This document shows, in pieces, positions 44,708-53,007 of a DNA stretch of 64,000 bases. Below the pieces are notes generated by a model. The model did not search any database and was not told where the DNA came from. It saw only the letters and a program-made list of their open reading frames with translations. Position 1 is the first letter of the stretch; each line of letters opens with the position of its first letter. The translations under genes and the position numbers were made by a program. Source of the DNA: Brachionus rotundiformis (Eukaryota; Rotifera; Eurotatoria; Ploima; Brachionidae); NCBI GenBank assembly GCA_016802295.1, contig JAESIW010000210.1:372001-436000 (forward strand), read 5' to 3'.

Positions 44708-45367
44708 ATGGTAGAAAAAAAGTTAGAAAAAAAAGAATACGCAAATTTTTTTTGTTTAGATAACAACCCATTAGTTCATCACAAACTTACTATTTTAAGA
44801 GACAAAAATACTTCGCCCAAAGATTTTAGAGAAATAATAGAAGAAGTTACTTATATTGTAGCTATAGAAGCCCTTAAAAATTTAACTTTTTCTACCAAAA
44901 TTGTTAATACTCCCCTAGCCGAATATAAAGGTATTAAAATTAACGATGTAGTTATTATGCCAATTATTAGAGCCGGTATTATTATGATTAACCCACTACA
45001 AAAATTACTACCCAACAGTAAAGTTGGCTTTATGGGCTTAAGCAGAGACCACCAAACTTTAGAACCTATTGAATATTATAAAAATATTCCTACTGTTGGC
45101 AAAAACGATACCGTAATTATTTTAGACCCCATGCTAGCAACCGGCAACACCGTGGCTTATGCTATGGAGTATTTAGAATCGGTAAATGTTAAAAATATTT
45201 TAGTGGTTAGTGTTTTAACCGCAAAACCCGCATTAGATAAAATTTTTGCCACTAATGCTAACGTTATGGTTTACTCTGCCGGTTACGATGCCGAACTAAA
45301 CAATAAAGGCTACATTACCCCTGGTTTAGGAGACGCCGGCGACAGAATTTTTAATACTTTTAACTAA
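44708..45367 (+). CDS. upp: uracil phosphoribosyltransferase
   Basis: Salvages uracil to UMP with PRPP. The PRPP-binding motif VIILDPMLATGNTVAYA and the uracil-binding YITPGLGDAGDR near the C-terminus identify the family; VVIMPIIRAGIIM is the upper PRPP loop. Length 219 is slightly longer than the usual 208-212, because of a Lys-rich N-terminus. An AGAGG ribosome binding site precedes the ATG. manA follows 20 bases later. Confidence 0.95.
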   Translation: MVEKKLEKKEYANFFCLDNNPLVHHKLTILRDKNTSPKDFREIIEEVTYIVAIEALKNLTFSTKIVNTPLAEYKGIKINDVVIMPIIRAGIIMINPLQKLLPNSKVGFMGLSRDHQTLEPIEYYKNIPTVGKNDTVIILDPMLATGNTVAYAMEYLESVNVKNILVVSVLTAKPALDKIFATNANVMVYSAGYDAELNNKGYITPGLGDAGDRIFNTFN

Positions 45368-45387
45368 TTAACATTATTGTAATTACT

Positions 45388-46350
45388 ATGCAACTATACG
45401 CTATTAAATTTTTACCAATACTAAAATATAAAATTTGGGGCGGAGATTTAATTGCCAACTTATACAACACCAACGCCAACCAACCAATAGGCGAAAGCTG
45501 GGAGTTGTGCGACAGAGAAGACGAAAATAGCGTGGTTGCCAATGGCTGGTTGCAAGGCAAAACTTTTAAAGAAATTAAATACTTACTTAAAAATCAATTG
45601 TTAGGTAGCAAAATTAACTACCAAAAACCTTTTCCGTTGTTAGTAAAACTGCTAGATGCCAACCAAGATTTATCGTTACAAGTGCACCCTACTAAGCAAA
45701 CCGCAAAATTATTTAGTAATGCTAGTAGTAAGTCCGAATTTTGGTATGTTTTGCAAGCTAACAAAAATGCAGGTATTATTGCAGGGGTAAATAATATTAA
45801 CAATAAACAACAATTTGGCAATGCTATTAAAAATGGCAGTATATTAAATAAATATAATGTTTTTAATACTAAACCTCATAGTTTTTATTATATTCCTAGT
45901 GGTACGGTGCATGCAATTTTAAAAGGTAATTTTATTTTAGAAATTCAAGAAAATAGCGATACTACTTTTAGAGTGTTTGACTACAACCGATTAGAAAACG
46001 GCAAACCCAGAGACCTACACATACAACAAAGTATACAATGTTTTAAAAACTTTAAAAATATAAAGCATTATAACGCCCCGCACACAACTAGCAATAACGT
46101 TTTGTTAAACAACGCTTTATTTAAAGTTAACAGTTATGCTATTAACAATGTAAATAGCACAAAAACGTTGGCTACTAAAAATAATTGCAAGGTAATTAGT
46201 GTAACAAAAGGAAGCCTTAGCATAAGTGTTAATAATATAACCACACAATTAAACACTTATAACAGTGCTTTGTTGCCAGCTAATTTAAACTTTGTTATAA
46301 CTAGCTTGCAACCAAACACCACATTTTTAACTACACACTACAACGGCTAG
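45388..46350 (+). CDS. manA: mannose-6-phosphate isomerase, class I short form
   Basis: Zn-dependent cupin enzyme interconverting mannose-6-phosphate and fructose-6-phosphate. The metal site is visible in LSLQVHPT (Gln, His), SEFWYVL (Glu) and YIPSGTVHAI (His), with FRVFDYNR providing the active-site Arg. The N-terminal IWGGDLIANLY and GESWELCDRE motifs are typical. Length 320 matches the short Bacillus-type enzyme rather than the 390-residue enteric one. It may feed mannose use or nucleotide-sugar supply. The last codons and stop lie in a 12-bp stem-loop. Confidence 0.92.
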   Translation: MQLYAIKFLPILKYKIWGGDLIANLYNTNANQPIGESWELCDREDENSVVANGWLQGKTFKEIKYLLKNQLLGSKINYQKPFPLLVKLLDANQDLSLQVHPTKQTAKLFSNASSKSEFWYVLQANKNAGIIAGVNNINNKQQFGNAIKNGSILNKYNVFNTKPHSFYYIPSGTVHAILKGNFILEIQENSDTTFRVFDYNRLENGKPRDLHIQQSIQCFKNFKNIKHYNAPHTTSNNVLLNNALFKVNSYAINNVNSTKTLATKNNCKVISVTKGSLSISVNNITTQLNTYNSALLPANLNFVITSLQPNTTFLTTHYNG

Positions 46351-46365
46351 TTTGTTGTAGTGTGT
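46333..46365. terminator. stem-loop at the manA 3' end
   Basis: A perfect 12-bp inverted repeat ACACACTACAAC/GTTGTAGTGTGT (46333-46344, 46354-46365) has the manA stop in its loop. No T-run follows on either strand, so it is either a weak terminator or a transcript-end stabiliser. Confidence 0.4.
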
Positions 46366-46377
46366 TATAATAAAATA

Positions 46378-48864
46378 TTAATTTAAAATTTTTAATTTTA
46401 CTAAAATAGCATTTACTACCATTAAAACAAAAAATACAAACCACAATAATTTGCTGGTTTTTTTGTTGTTTTTTACCGCAATTTGTTGATTGTTTTCGGC
46501 ATCTTCTATGGTTTCTGCATTTTCTGGTGCAACACTGTTGTTAGCTTGGTATTGTGGCTTAACAGTATGCGCACTGGCAACATGTACACTGGTAATATTA
46601 TCACTGTCAATATCTACACTATAATCTTTTGTTTTAGTGTTTCGCTTGTTGGCTTTTGCAGGGCTGTAAATTTTATCGTTATCTTCTGGTAATTCTGTGG
46701 CAGATGCATCTTTAATTACATTGTTGCGTGGTTTATATACAAACGAATTTTCTGTAACCGGTAAGTCTAACAATACTTTAGAGTTGTCTTCATTATCTAA
46801 CAAATCTACATCTTGTGCTGTGGCTATTTGCAGGCTATTAGAATCTTCTGCATCTAACACAATATCGTTAGCTACATGGCTATTAGTTTGTAAACTGTTG
46901 CTGGTGTTTAATAGCATACTGCTAGATAAATCTACTGCATTATTAGTGTAGTTACTGTAATTAATTGTACCGTAATCATAATTTTTATTTTCGTTAAGAT
47001 TTTGGCTGTCTGCAATTAAAACATCTTGGTTGGCAAAATCTTGGTTGGCAAAATCTTGGTTGGCAAAATCTTGGTTGGCAAAATCTTGGGTTAAATTACT
47101 TTCCACATCGTTAACTATACAAGAATTACTATTATTAAGATTATAGTTATAAGTAGCTTGTAAATTATTATTATAGTTTTCTTCGTGGTTAACTATTGTG
47201 GTATCGCTATTAATATCATTTTCTGGTAAATTGTTATCATCGTTATTATTATTAACATTTACATTGGTATTAATATAAACTTCTTCGTCTTCTGCATTTA
47301 CAGAATCGGCAATTATGGTTTGGTTATTGTCTGCATTAATATTGCTATTAAAAACCTTGTAATTACTTTGTGTTTCTGTATTTTGTGTATGCTGGTTAGG
47401 ATAATACGCATAATCTTTAATTATAGAATCATCATTAGCATTATTGTGTTGCTGGTTTTCTGTATTATAATTTACGTTATTAGCAACATTAGGTACTGCA
47501 TGTGTGTTTTTATGGATATCTTCTGCTATTTTTGTATCTATATTGCTAGCTTGGTTATAATGTACTTCATCTAACACTGCATTATTATTAGCATAAGTAT
47601 AAATACTTTGAGCCACAAACGCCCCACTAACATTAGCAAAGTTTGCGTTGCTATTATGTTGGCTAGAATTATTGTTGGCTTGCTTGTTGCCACTACTAAT
47701 GTAGGTTTTAAATTCAGTTTTAGGGGTGTTGTTACCTATAAATAAATTATTTAAATTTTGGGCAAAACTACTAAAATTATTACCGCTAGAGTTTACATTG
47801 CTATTTGCATTTGCATTATCATTGTTGTTACTAGTAATGCTTACCTGTTGGCTTAATGGGTTTATAGCAACATTGCTATTGCTTAAAAAACCGTTGCTAG
47901 CACTGGTTACCGTATTAAACGGATTATTACCTGCTACGTTGTGCTGTTGTGGTAACAATACATTGTTAACCACATTGCTAACAGTACTGCTAGGCACACA
48001 GTTTAAGGCAGAGTTATCTACGGTAAAATTAGCAACCGATGTAGAATTTTGCGTAGAATTATCGGTTACAGTAAATACTTTGCTTGCCGGCACAGGCAGT
48101 GTATCTATAGTATTTATAAAGTTATTTACTTTATTTTGTAGGTCTTGTATTTCTTTAGCTATGCTTTCGTTTTCGTTGTAATTATATACTGCATTATTTT
48201 TTACAGTAATTACATCGTCAAAATTATTATTGTAATTTGCTTGGGTTTGATATTCTAACAAATTATTAGAGTTGTAAGCCAATTGGTTAGGCAACTGTTG
48301 GCTATCGTGTTGCGTAATATTTTGGTTATTGCTAGCTGTACGTTGTTGCAATAACTTTTGTTTTGCACGCTCTAAAGCAGATTGCCTTGCGGTAGGCTTA
48401 GCGTTAACAACGTTGTTGGTAGAATACAAATTGTATACCAACCAACATTTACATTCTGGCACGGTGTATAAGGGCTCTATATATAAATCCCAAGTTTGTT
48501 GGTTAGCATCTATTTGTTGCCCCCAAACATCTTTGTGTAAACTACAAGGCTGATACAAAGAGCCTGCTTTAATTTCTATAGAAAAACTACCATGTTTTTT
48601 AAAAAGGTCTATCCAATGATTTTGAATTTTTTGCTTTTTAAAATAAAAATTAATTTGCTTGTATCTGTCTTCTTCTTGCGTGGCAAGTTCGTGCTGGTTA
48701 AGTTTTTTTAGCAACCTTGGTAGTCTCATAAGTAAGTTATAATTTACAGGGTTATAATTACGCAATACCATATCGTTAGCCATTTTAAGTAACCTAATAG
48801 CTTCTTGCGGGTTGCTGGTTTCTAACTCTTGTGCACGTAAGTAAATATCTTTATAGTTGTTCAT
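46378..48864 (-). CDS. Asn-rich tail-anchored protein of unknown function
   Basis: An 828-residue protein with three parts. Residues 1-175 are structured: a TPR-like helical pair (EAIRLLKMANDMVLRN, LPRLLKKLNQHELATQEEDRY) and a beta-rich segment with WDLYIEPLYTVPECKCWLVYNLY. Residues ~190-790 are low-complexity, dominated by Asn, Gln, Asp, Ser and Thr, and include a DFANQ pentapeptide repeated four times. The C-terminus is a single membrane helix (LLWFVFFVLMVVNAIL) preceded by basic residues. There is no signal peptide, so it would be inserted by its tail. No family was recognised. The Asn content reflects AT-rich codons, but the length of the disordered region exceeds that of any neighbour. 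Confidence 0.7.
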   Translation of the reverse strand: MNNYKDIYLRAQELETSNPQEAIRLLKMANDMVLRNYNPVNYNLLMRLPRLLKKLNQHELATQEEDRYKQINFYFKKQKIQNHWIDLFKKHGSFSIEIKAGSLYQPCSLHKDVWGQQIDANQQTWDLYIEPLYTVPECKCWLVYNLYSTNNVVNAKPTARQSALERAKQKLLQQRTASNNQNITQHDSQQLPNQLAYNSNNLLEYQTQANYNNNFDDVITVKNNAVYNYNENESIAKEIQDLQNKVNNFINTIDTLPVPASKVFTVTDNSTQNSTSVANFTVDNSALNCVPSSTVSNVVNNVLLPQQHNVAGNNPFNTVTSASNGFLSNSNVAINPLSQQVSITSNNNDNANANSNVNSSGNNFSSFAQNLNNLFIGNNTPKTEFKTYISSGNKQANNNSSQHNSNANFANVSGAFVAQSIYTYANNNAVLDEVHYNQASNIDTKIAEDIHKNTHAVPNVANNVNYNTENQQHNNANDDSIIKDYAYYPNQHTQNTETQSNYKVFNSNINADNNQTIIADSVNAEDEEVYINTNVNVNNNNDDNNLPENDINSDTTIVNHEENYNNNLQATYNYNLNNSNSCIVNDVESNLTQDFANQDFANQDFANQDFANQDVLIADSQNLNENKNYDYGTINYSNYTNNAVDLSSSMLLNTSNSLQTNSHVANDIVLDAEDSNSLQIATAQDVDLLDNEDNSKVLLDLPVTENSFVYKPRNNVIKDASATELPEDNDKIYSPAKANKRNTKTKDYSVDIDSDNITSVHVASAHTVKPQYQANNSVAPENAETIEDAENNQQIAVKNNKKTSKLLWFVFFVLMVVNAILVKLKILN
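47024..47089 (-). repeat. four tandem 15-bp in-frame repeats
   Basis: The 15-base unit TTGGCAAAATCTTGG repeats four times without change and encodes DFANQ on the minus strand. It is in frame, so copy-number change would alter only the length of the disordered region. Confidence 0.85.
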
Positions 48865-49344
48865 TAAAGCATCTTATTAAAAAATTTTTTAAATATATTA
48901 CTATTATAATACAACTATATGGATATAAAGTTAATAAAAAAAAACTCTTGACACAAAAACATTAGCAAAACCGCCCTACTAATTAACAAATATAGCAAAA
49001 CAAACACTTGTATATATTTGCAAATAGTTAACACATAGCTTGTAATGTAGTTAATTTGTGGTAAGAATCTAAAAGGTTAATTTTTTTATTAACTAAAAAT
49101 GTTAATAACTTTGTAAATAACTTTTAATTTTTACAAAAACGCCAATGCCTTTAAAATCAACGCTTTAATGTAAAGTTTAGGTTTTGCAACGGTTTTAAAG
49201 CACTAACAACCATTGCACAAGTATAACAAAGGCTTATGGGAAATTGTTAATAACTTTTGTTAAATTGTTAATAAAAACATTTAATTATTAATTTTTTTTA
49301 TGGTAATATGTATATAAAATTAATTAACTAGGTTTATTGTAATA
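48865..49344. other. 480-base intergenic region between divergent genes
   Basis: AT-rich, no convincing reading frame. For the minus-strand gene a TATAAT (48904-48909, complement) is visible 40 bases before its ATG. A perfect TTGACA stands alone near 48953 with no matching -10. Several GTTAATAA elements recur near 49100-49270. The region also shares a short CAAYGGTTTTAAAGCA word with the gap near 17260. No RNA family was recognised. Confidence 0.4.
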
Positions 49345-49836
49345 ATGTTAAAAAAAGTATTTATAGGTGTTTTAGTATTATCTTTATTGGGGGCTTCTGG
49401 CTGTGGAACGTTGCAAGGTAGGTTTGTAGCAAAAAAAGATAGGTTGCAAATTTCTTACAAAATTGCTACAAACAACGCAACTTACGGTGCTTTAACAGGC
49501 TTTATTGCGGGTTTAGGATTTAGTTCTTTGTTTATACCTATGATTGCTGGGGTTTCGTTGTTTTATTTAACCGATGAAATTACCGGAGGAATGTACTTAA
49601 AAAAAGTTGGCGAATATAACCCTAAAGGCAAAAGCAAGCAACAAATACTTGCAGATTTAAAGTTAAATTATGATTTAACTTTAACTATGGATGAATTAGA
49701 TGAAATACTAAATGGTATGCGCAGACTTAACGTTAATGTTTGCGAGGCTGTTGCTAAATACGATTGTGTTAACATTCTTAATACTTGGGATGGCTACCCA
49801 GAAGAAAGAGAAACCAAAGACAGCTTTAAGGTTTAA
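49345..49836 (+). CDS. small lipoprotein of unknown function
   Basis: A 163-residue protein with a lipoprotein signal (VLVLSLLGASGC). The Cys is followed by Gly-Thr, so lipidation and outer-membrane sorting are expected. A central hydrophobic, Gly-rich segment (YGALTGFIAGLGFSSLFIPMIAGVSLFYL) could be a membrane hairpin. The C-terminal half is soluble, with two Cys (VCEAVAKYDC). No family was recognised. It is followed by the initiator tRNA gene on the same strand. Confidence 0.7.
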   Translation: MLKKVFIGVLVLSLLGASGCGTLQGRFVAKKDRLQISYKIATNNATYGALTGFIAGLGFSSLFIPMIAGVSLFYLTDEITGGMYLKKVGEYNPKGKSKQQILADLKLNYDLTLTMDELDEILNGMRRLNVNVCEAVAKYDCVNILNTWDGYPEERETKDSFKV

Positions 49837-49888
49837 CAATTAAGCAAATAAAAATTTAACTGGCTTAAAAACATTTAAGTATTTAGTA

Positions 49889-49956
49889 TTTGTGTTTGTA
49901 TTTGTATTTGTATTTTATTAAAATATGTTGGTTAAATTAGTGGTTATTAGTGGTTA
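49889..49956 (+). repeat. short tandem repeats upstream of the initiator tRNA
   Basis: A TTTGTA/TTTGTG hexamer repeats about four times (49889-49914), and a 10-base TTAGTGGTTA unit is doubled near 49937-49956. Both are simple-sequence tracts in non-coding DNA. Confidence 0.6.
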
Positions 49957-50002
49957 TATTTTACAATTATGTATATGTAACAAAAAAAATTAACTTTTAT
50001 GG

Positions 50003-50031
50003 TTGACAAACCAAATTAAAAATACTACACT
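50003..50031 (+). promoter_or_regulatory. initiator tRNA promoter
   Basis: A consensus -35 TTGACA (50003-50008), 17-base spacer and -10 TACACT (50026-50031), 76 bases upstream of the tRNA. Confidence 0.5.
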
Positions 50032-50107
50032 ATTTATATAAGTTAATAAATGTATATATTTAAATGTATATTTATTTTTTAACTTGTTATCATCCTTTTT
50101 TTATTGA

Positions 50108-50125
50108 CGCGGGGTAGAGCAGTCT

Positions 50126-50156
<31 letters not shown>

Positions 50157-50185
50157 GTGAGGTTCAAATCCCACCCCCGCAACCA
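50108..50185 (+). tRNA. initiator tRNA-Met (CAT), with an extra base in the T arm
   Basis: Anticodon CAT in loop CTCATAA. The acceptor 5'-CGCGGGG pairs with CCCCGC but leaves a C1-A72 mismatch, the mark of bacterial initiator tRNAs; the anticodon stem ends GG/CC. The gene encodes CCA. The length is 78 rather than the usual 77: the 5' T-stem strand reads GTGAGG against CCCAC, leaving one bulged A (around 50160) in an otherwise paired stem. Confidence 0.93.
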
Positions 50186-50309
50186 ATGTTTTTAAATCTA
50201 TCTTAATTTTTTATAAAATACCTAAAATTTTAAAGCAATATTTAATATTATTAATGTTGTATTTTAAATAAAAATGCTTTTACTAAAACTTAACTACACC
50301 ACTGTTAAT

Positions 50310-50351
50310 ATTATTTTAAAACCATAAAATATTATTTTAAAACCATAAAAT
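50310..50351 (+). repeat. two tandem 21-bp repeats upstream of the glycan locus
   Basis: The unit ATTATTTTAAAACCATAAAAT, 21 bases long, occurs twice head to tail (50310-50330, 50331-50351), identical in both copies. The second copy with the following bases forms an inverted repeat, CCATAAAA/TTTTATGG, just before the promoter. Confidence 0.85.
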
Positions 50352-50359
50352 ATTTTTTA

Positions 50360-50368
50360 TGGTATAAT
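50360..50368 (+). promoter_or_regulatory. extended -10 promoter of uxs-ugd
   Basis: TGGTATAAT (TGnTATAAT) at 50360-50368 is a perfect extended -10, 61 bases before the uxs ATG. No -35 is visible. The tandem and inverted repeats immediately upstream could be an operator. Confidence 0.5.
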
Positions 50369-50428
50369 TATATCTTATGTATATTAATATTTTAATGCAA
50401 AAAGGCAAAAATACAAGGAATTTTAGAA

Positions 50429-51379
50429 ATGAAAACAATTTTAGTAACCGGAGGAACCGGTTTTTTAGGTTCGCACTTATGTAACCGATTTATTAACGAA
50501 GGACACAAAGTTATTTGCGTAGACAACAACTACACAGGTGCCACAAATAATATTAAACACTTACTAAACAACCCAAATTTTACTTTTATACAACACGATG
50601 TTACCGTGCCTTTTAATATAACGCAAGATATTCATCAAATTTATAACTTTGCCTGCCCTGCTTCGCCTCCGGCTTATCAAGGTAAGCATGCTATAGAAAC
50701 CACACGTACTTCGGTATTAGGGGCTATTAACGTATTAGAGTTAGCATTGCAAAAAAATGCTACCGTATTGCAAGCATCTACATCCGAAGTATACGGAGAT
50801 CCACTGGTTCATCCACAAAACGAAGAATACCGTGGCAACGTTAACCCCATTGGTATTAGAGCCTGCTACGACGAGGGCAAGCGCTGTGCAGAAAGTTTGT
50901 TTTTTGATTATCACCGCCACAAAGGAGTTGATATAAAAATAGTAAGAATTTTTAACACTTATGGCGAAAATATGGACCCTAACGATGGCAGAGTAGTTAG
51001 TAATTTTATTTGCCAAGCCTTACAAAATAAAGATATTACCATTTATGGTAACGGCCTACAAACACGATCTTTTTGCTATGTAGATGACTTAATAGAAGCA
51101 ATTGTTAAAACCATGAATGCCGGTAAAAATTTTACAGGCCCAGTTAATACTGGTAATCCAGCAGAATTTACAGTTAAAGAACTTGCAGAAAAAGTATTAG
51201 CTAATATACCACAATCTACATCTAAAATTGTTTATATGCCACTACCACAAGACGACCCAGCACAACGCAGACCAGATATTACTTTAGCTAAACAACAGCT
51301 AAACTGGGAGCCAAAAATACAACTAAACGAAGGTTTAGTTACCACCATAAAATATTTTAAAAATAAATTAGGTTTATAA
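50429..51379 (+). CDS. UDP-glucuronate decarboxylase (UDP-xylose synthase)
   Basis: SDR-type enzyme that decarboxylates UDP-glucuronate to UDP-xylose using bound NAD. Rossmann loop VTGGTGFLGSHL, then the UXS-specific blocks: FIQHDVTVPF, YNFACPASPPAYQ, STSEVYGDPLVHPQ, and the catalytic CYDEGKRCAES (YxxxK), followed by VRIFNTYGENMDP. Length 316 is typical. It is four bases upstream of ugd, whose product is its substrate. Uxs is less common in bacteria than Ugd, which points to xylose in the surface glycan. Confidence 0.93.
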   Translation: MKTILVTGGTGFLGSHLCNRFINEGHKVICVDNNYTGATNNIKHLLNNPNFTFIQHDVTVPFNITQDIHQIYNFACPASPPAYQGKHAIETTRTSVLGAINVLELALQKNATVLQASTSEVYGDPLVHPQNEEYRGNVNPIGIRACYDEGKRCAESLFFDYHRHKGVDIKIVRIFNTYGENMDPNDGRVVSNFICQALQNKDITIYGNGLQTRSFCYVDDLIEAIVKTMNAGKNFTGPVNTGNPAEFTVKELAEKVLANIPQSTSKIVYMPLPQDDPAQRRPDITLAKQQLNWEPKIQLNEGLVTTIKYFKNKLGL

Positions 51380-51383
51380 ACAA

Positions 51384-52694
51384 ATGAAAATTGCAATTAT
51401 AGGTACTGGGTACGTTGGTTTGCCTACTGGTGTTGGTTTAGCGCATCTTGGGCACAGTGTTGTATGTATAGATAGAGAAGAAAGCAAAATAACAGCCCTA
51501 CAAAAAGGTATAGTAACTTTATACGAAGACGGCTTAGAAGATTTGCTAAAAGCCAATATAAAAAAAGGTACTTTAACTTTTACTACATCTATGCAACAAG
51601 GCGTAAAAAATGCAGATGTAGTGATAATAGCTGTTGGCACGCCCCCGCATCCGGCTACTAAAGAAGCAGATATGAAATACATTCATGCAGCAGCAACCGA
51701 ACTTGCCGAGTATATTAGTAATTACACCGTAGTTGCAATAAAATCTACCGTGCCTGTTGGTACGAGCGATGACGTTGAAAACCTTATAGAAAAACGTAAC
51801 CCTAAAGCCAAATTTGATGTAGTTTCGTTACCAGAATTTTTGCGAGAGGGTTTTGCCGTACAAGATTTTTTTAACCCAGACCGCATTGTGGTTGGTTGTA
51901 ACAGCCAAAAAGCCAATACTGTTATACATAAACTATATAAACCATTGTTACAACAAAGCAATAATAATACACAAATTTTATTTGTTACTAGACGGTCTTC
52001 TGAAACTATTAAGTATGCAGCAAATGCTTTTTTAGCTATTAAAATTCATTATATTAACGAAATGGCAAATTTTTGCGAACAAGCCGGTGCCGATATTAAC
52101 CAAGTAGCACAAGGTATGGGGCTAGACAGCCGTATTGGTAATAAATTTTTAAAACCTGGCCCTGGTTATGGTGGTAGTTGTTTTCCTAAAGATACTATGG
52201 CTATGGCTTATATGGCTAGGCAAAACAACGTTAATATGTCTTTAATTGAAACCACTATTCAACAAAATGCTTTGCGTAAAAAACAAATGGCCAGCCGCAT
52301 ATTAAACACGGTAGAACATATTAAAAATCCTAAAATAGCAGTACTAGGACTAACCTTTAAAGAAGGAACAGATGATTGCAGAGAAAGCCCAGCCATTGAA
52401 ATTATTATGGAGTTGCTAAAACATAATGCAAGCATTATAGCTTACGACCCCAAAGGTAGTGAGCAAGCAAAAGAATTACTAGGCAACAAAATTACCTACG
52501 CTAAAGATATGTACTCTGCTTTACAAGATGCTAACGTTGTGGCTATTTTAACCGAATGGCCAGAGTTTAAATTGTTAGATTTACAAAAAGCAGAAAGCTT
52601 ATTAACTAATAAAATTATTGTAGATTGTAGAAATTTACTAGATGTGGAAGCAGTTAAGTCTGCTAATTTTACATATATAGCAATTGGCAAATAA
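51384..52694 (+). CDS. ugd: UDP-glucose 6-dehydrogenase
   Basis: Oxidises UDP-glucose to UDP-glucuronate with two NAD+. Visible: N-terminal NAD loop IAIIGTGYVGLPTGVGLAHLG, VAIKSTVPVGTS, SLPEFLREGFAVQDFFNPDR, and the catalytic Cys in GPGYGGSCFPKDT. The C-terminal domain starts at VLGLTFKEGTDDCRESPA. Length 436 is normal. It pairs with the preceding decarboxylase gene, giving UDP-glucose to UDP-xylose in two steps. Confidence 0.96.
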   Translation: MKIAIIGTGYVGLPTGVGLAHLGHSVVCIDREESKITALQKGIVTLYEDGLEDLLKANIKKGTLTFTTSMQQGVKNADVVIIAVGTPPHPATKEADMKYIHAAATELAEYISNYTVVAIKSTVPVGTSDDVENLIEKRNPKAKFDVVSLPEFLREGFAVQDFFNPDRIVVGCNSQKANTVIHKLYKPLLQQSNNNTQILFVTRRSSETIKYAANAFLAIKIHYINEMANFCEQAGADINQVAQGMGLDSRIGNKFLKPGPGYGGSCFPKDTMAMAYMARQNNVNMSLIETTIQQNALRKKQMASRILNTVEHIKNPKIAVLGLTFKEGTDDCRESPAIEIIMELLKHNASIIAYDPKGSEQAKELLGNKITYAKDMYSALQDANVVAILTEWPEFKLLDLQKAESLLTNKIIVDCRNLLDVEAVKSANFTYIAIGK

Positions 52695-52743
52695 TATAAA
52701 CTACAAACAAACACAATGTAATTTTAATTTACGCCCTACTATA

Positions 52744-52772
52744 TTGACTAAACTTAAAAATAGTTATATTAT
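52744..52772 (+). promoter_or_regulatory. promoter of the galE-glf-glycosyltransferase operon
   Basis: -35 TTGACT (52744-52749), 17-base spacer, -10 TATTAT (52767-52772). The implied transcript has a leader of roughly 230 bases before galE, containing a perfect 16-base palindrome TTAAGCAATTGCTTAA (52816-52831). Confidence 0.6.
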
Positions 52773-53007
52773 ATTATAATGCGTAATTTAATTTAATGTT
52801 ATTATGTAAGCACTGTTAAGCAATTGCTTAAAGTAAACAATATTGCATAAATTTAGTATAAAGTTAATGCTATTTAATATAAAGTTTTAACTATTTTATA
52901 AAAATGGTACGCATTAACAAGTAAAAAGTAAAGCTAATAAAACGCAATTAACTATTTGCAAAATGCAAATAAAACAACTAATTAATACATAAATAAAAAG
53001 GTAAAGT
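52773..53007 (+). other. long leader upstream of galE
   Basis: Most of the 313-base gap between ugd and galE follows the promoter, so it would be an untranslated leader. It holds the palindrome at 52816-52831 and runs of short AT repeats. No known riboswitch core or attenuator terminator was recognised. An AAGG ribosome binding site precedes galE. Confidence 0.4.

Noticed and set aside
46697..48553. Several plus-strand open frames opposite the Asn-rich gene
   Set aside because: Asn/Asp-rich codons on one strand avoid stops on the other, giving long Leu/Val/Ile-rich shadows without starts or family likeness.
48865..49344. tmRNA, 6S or RNase P RNA in the large gap
   Set aside because: No tRNA-like acceptor ends, tag peptide frame or conserved core could be found.
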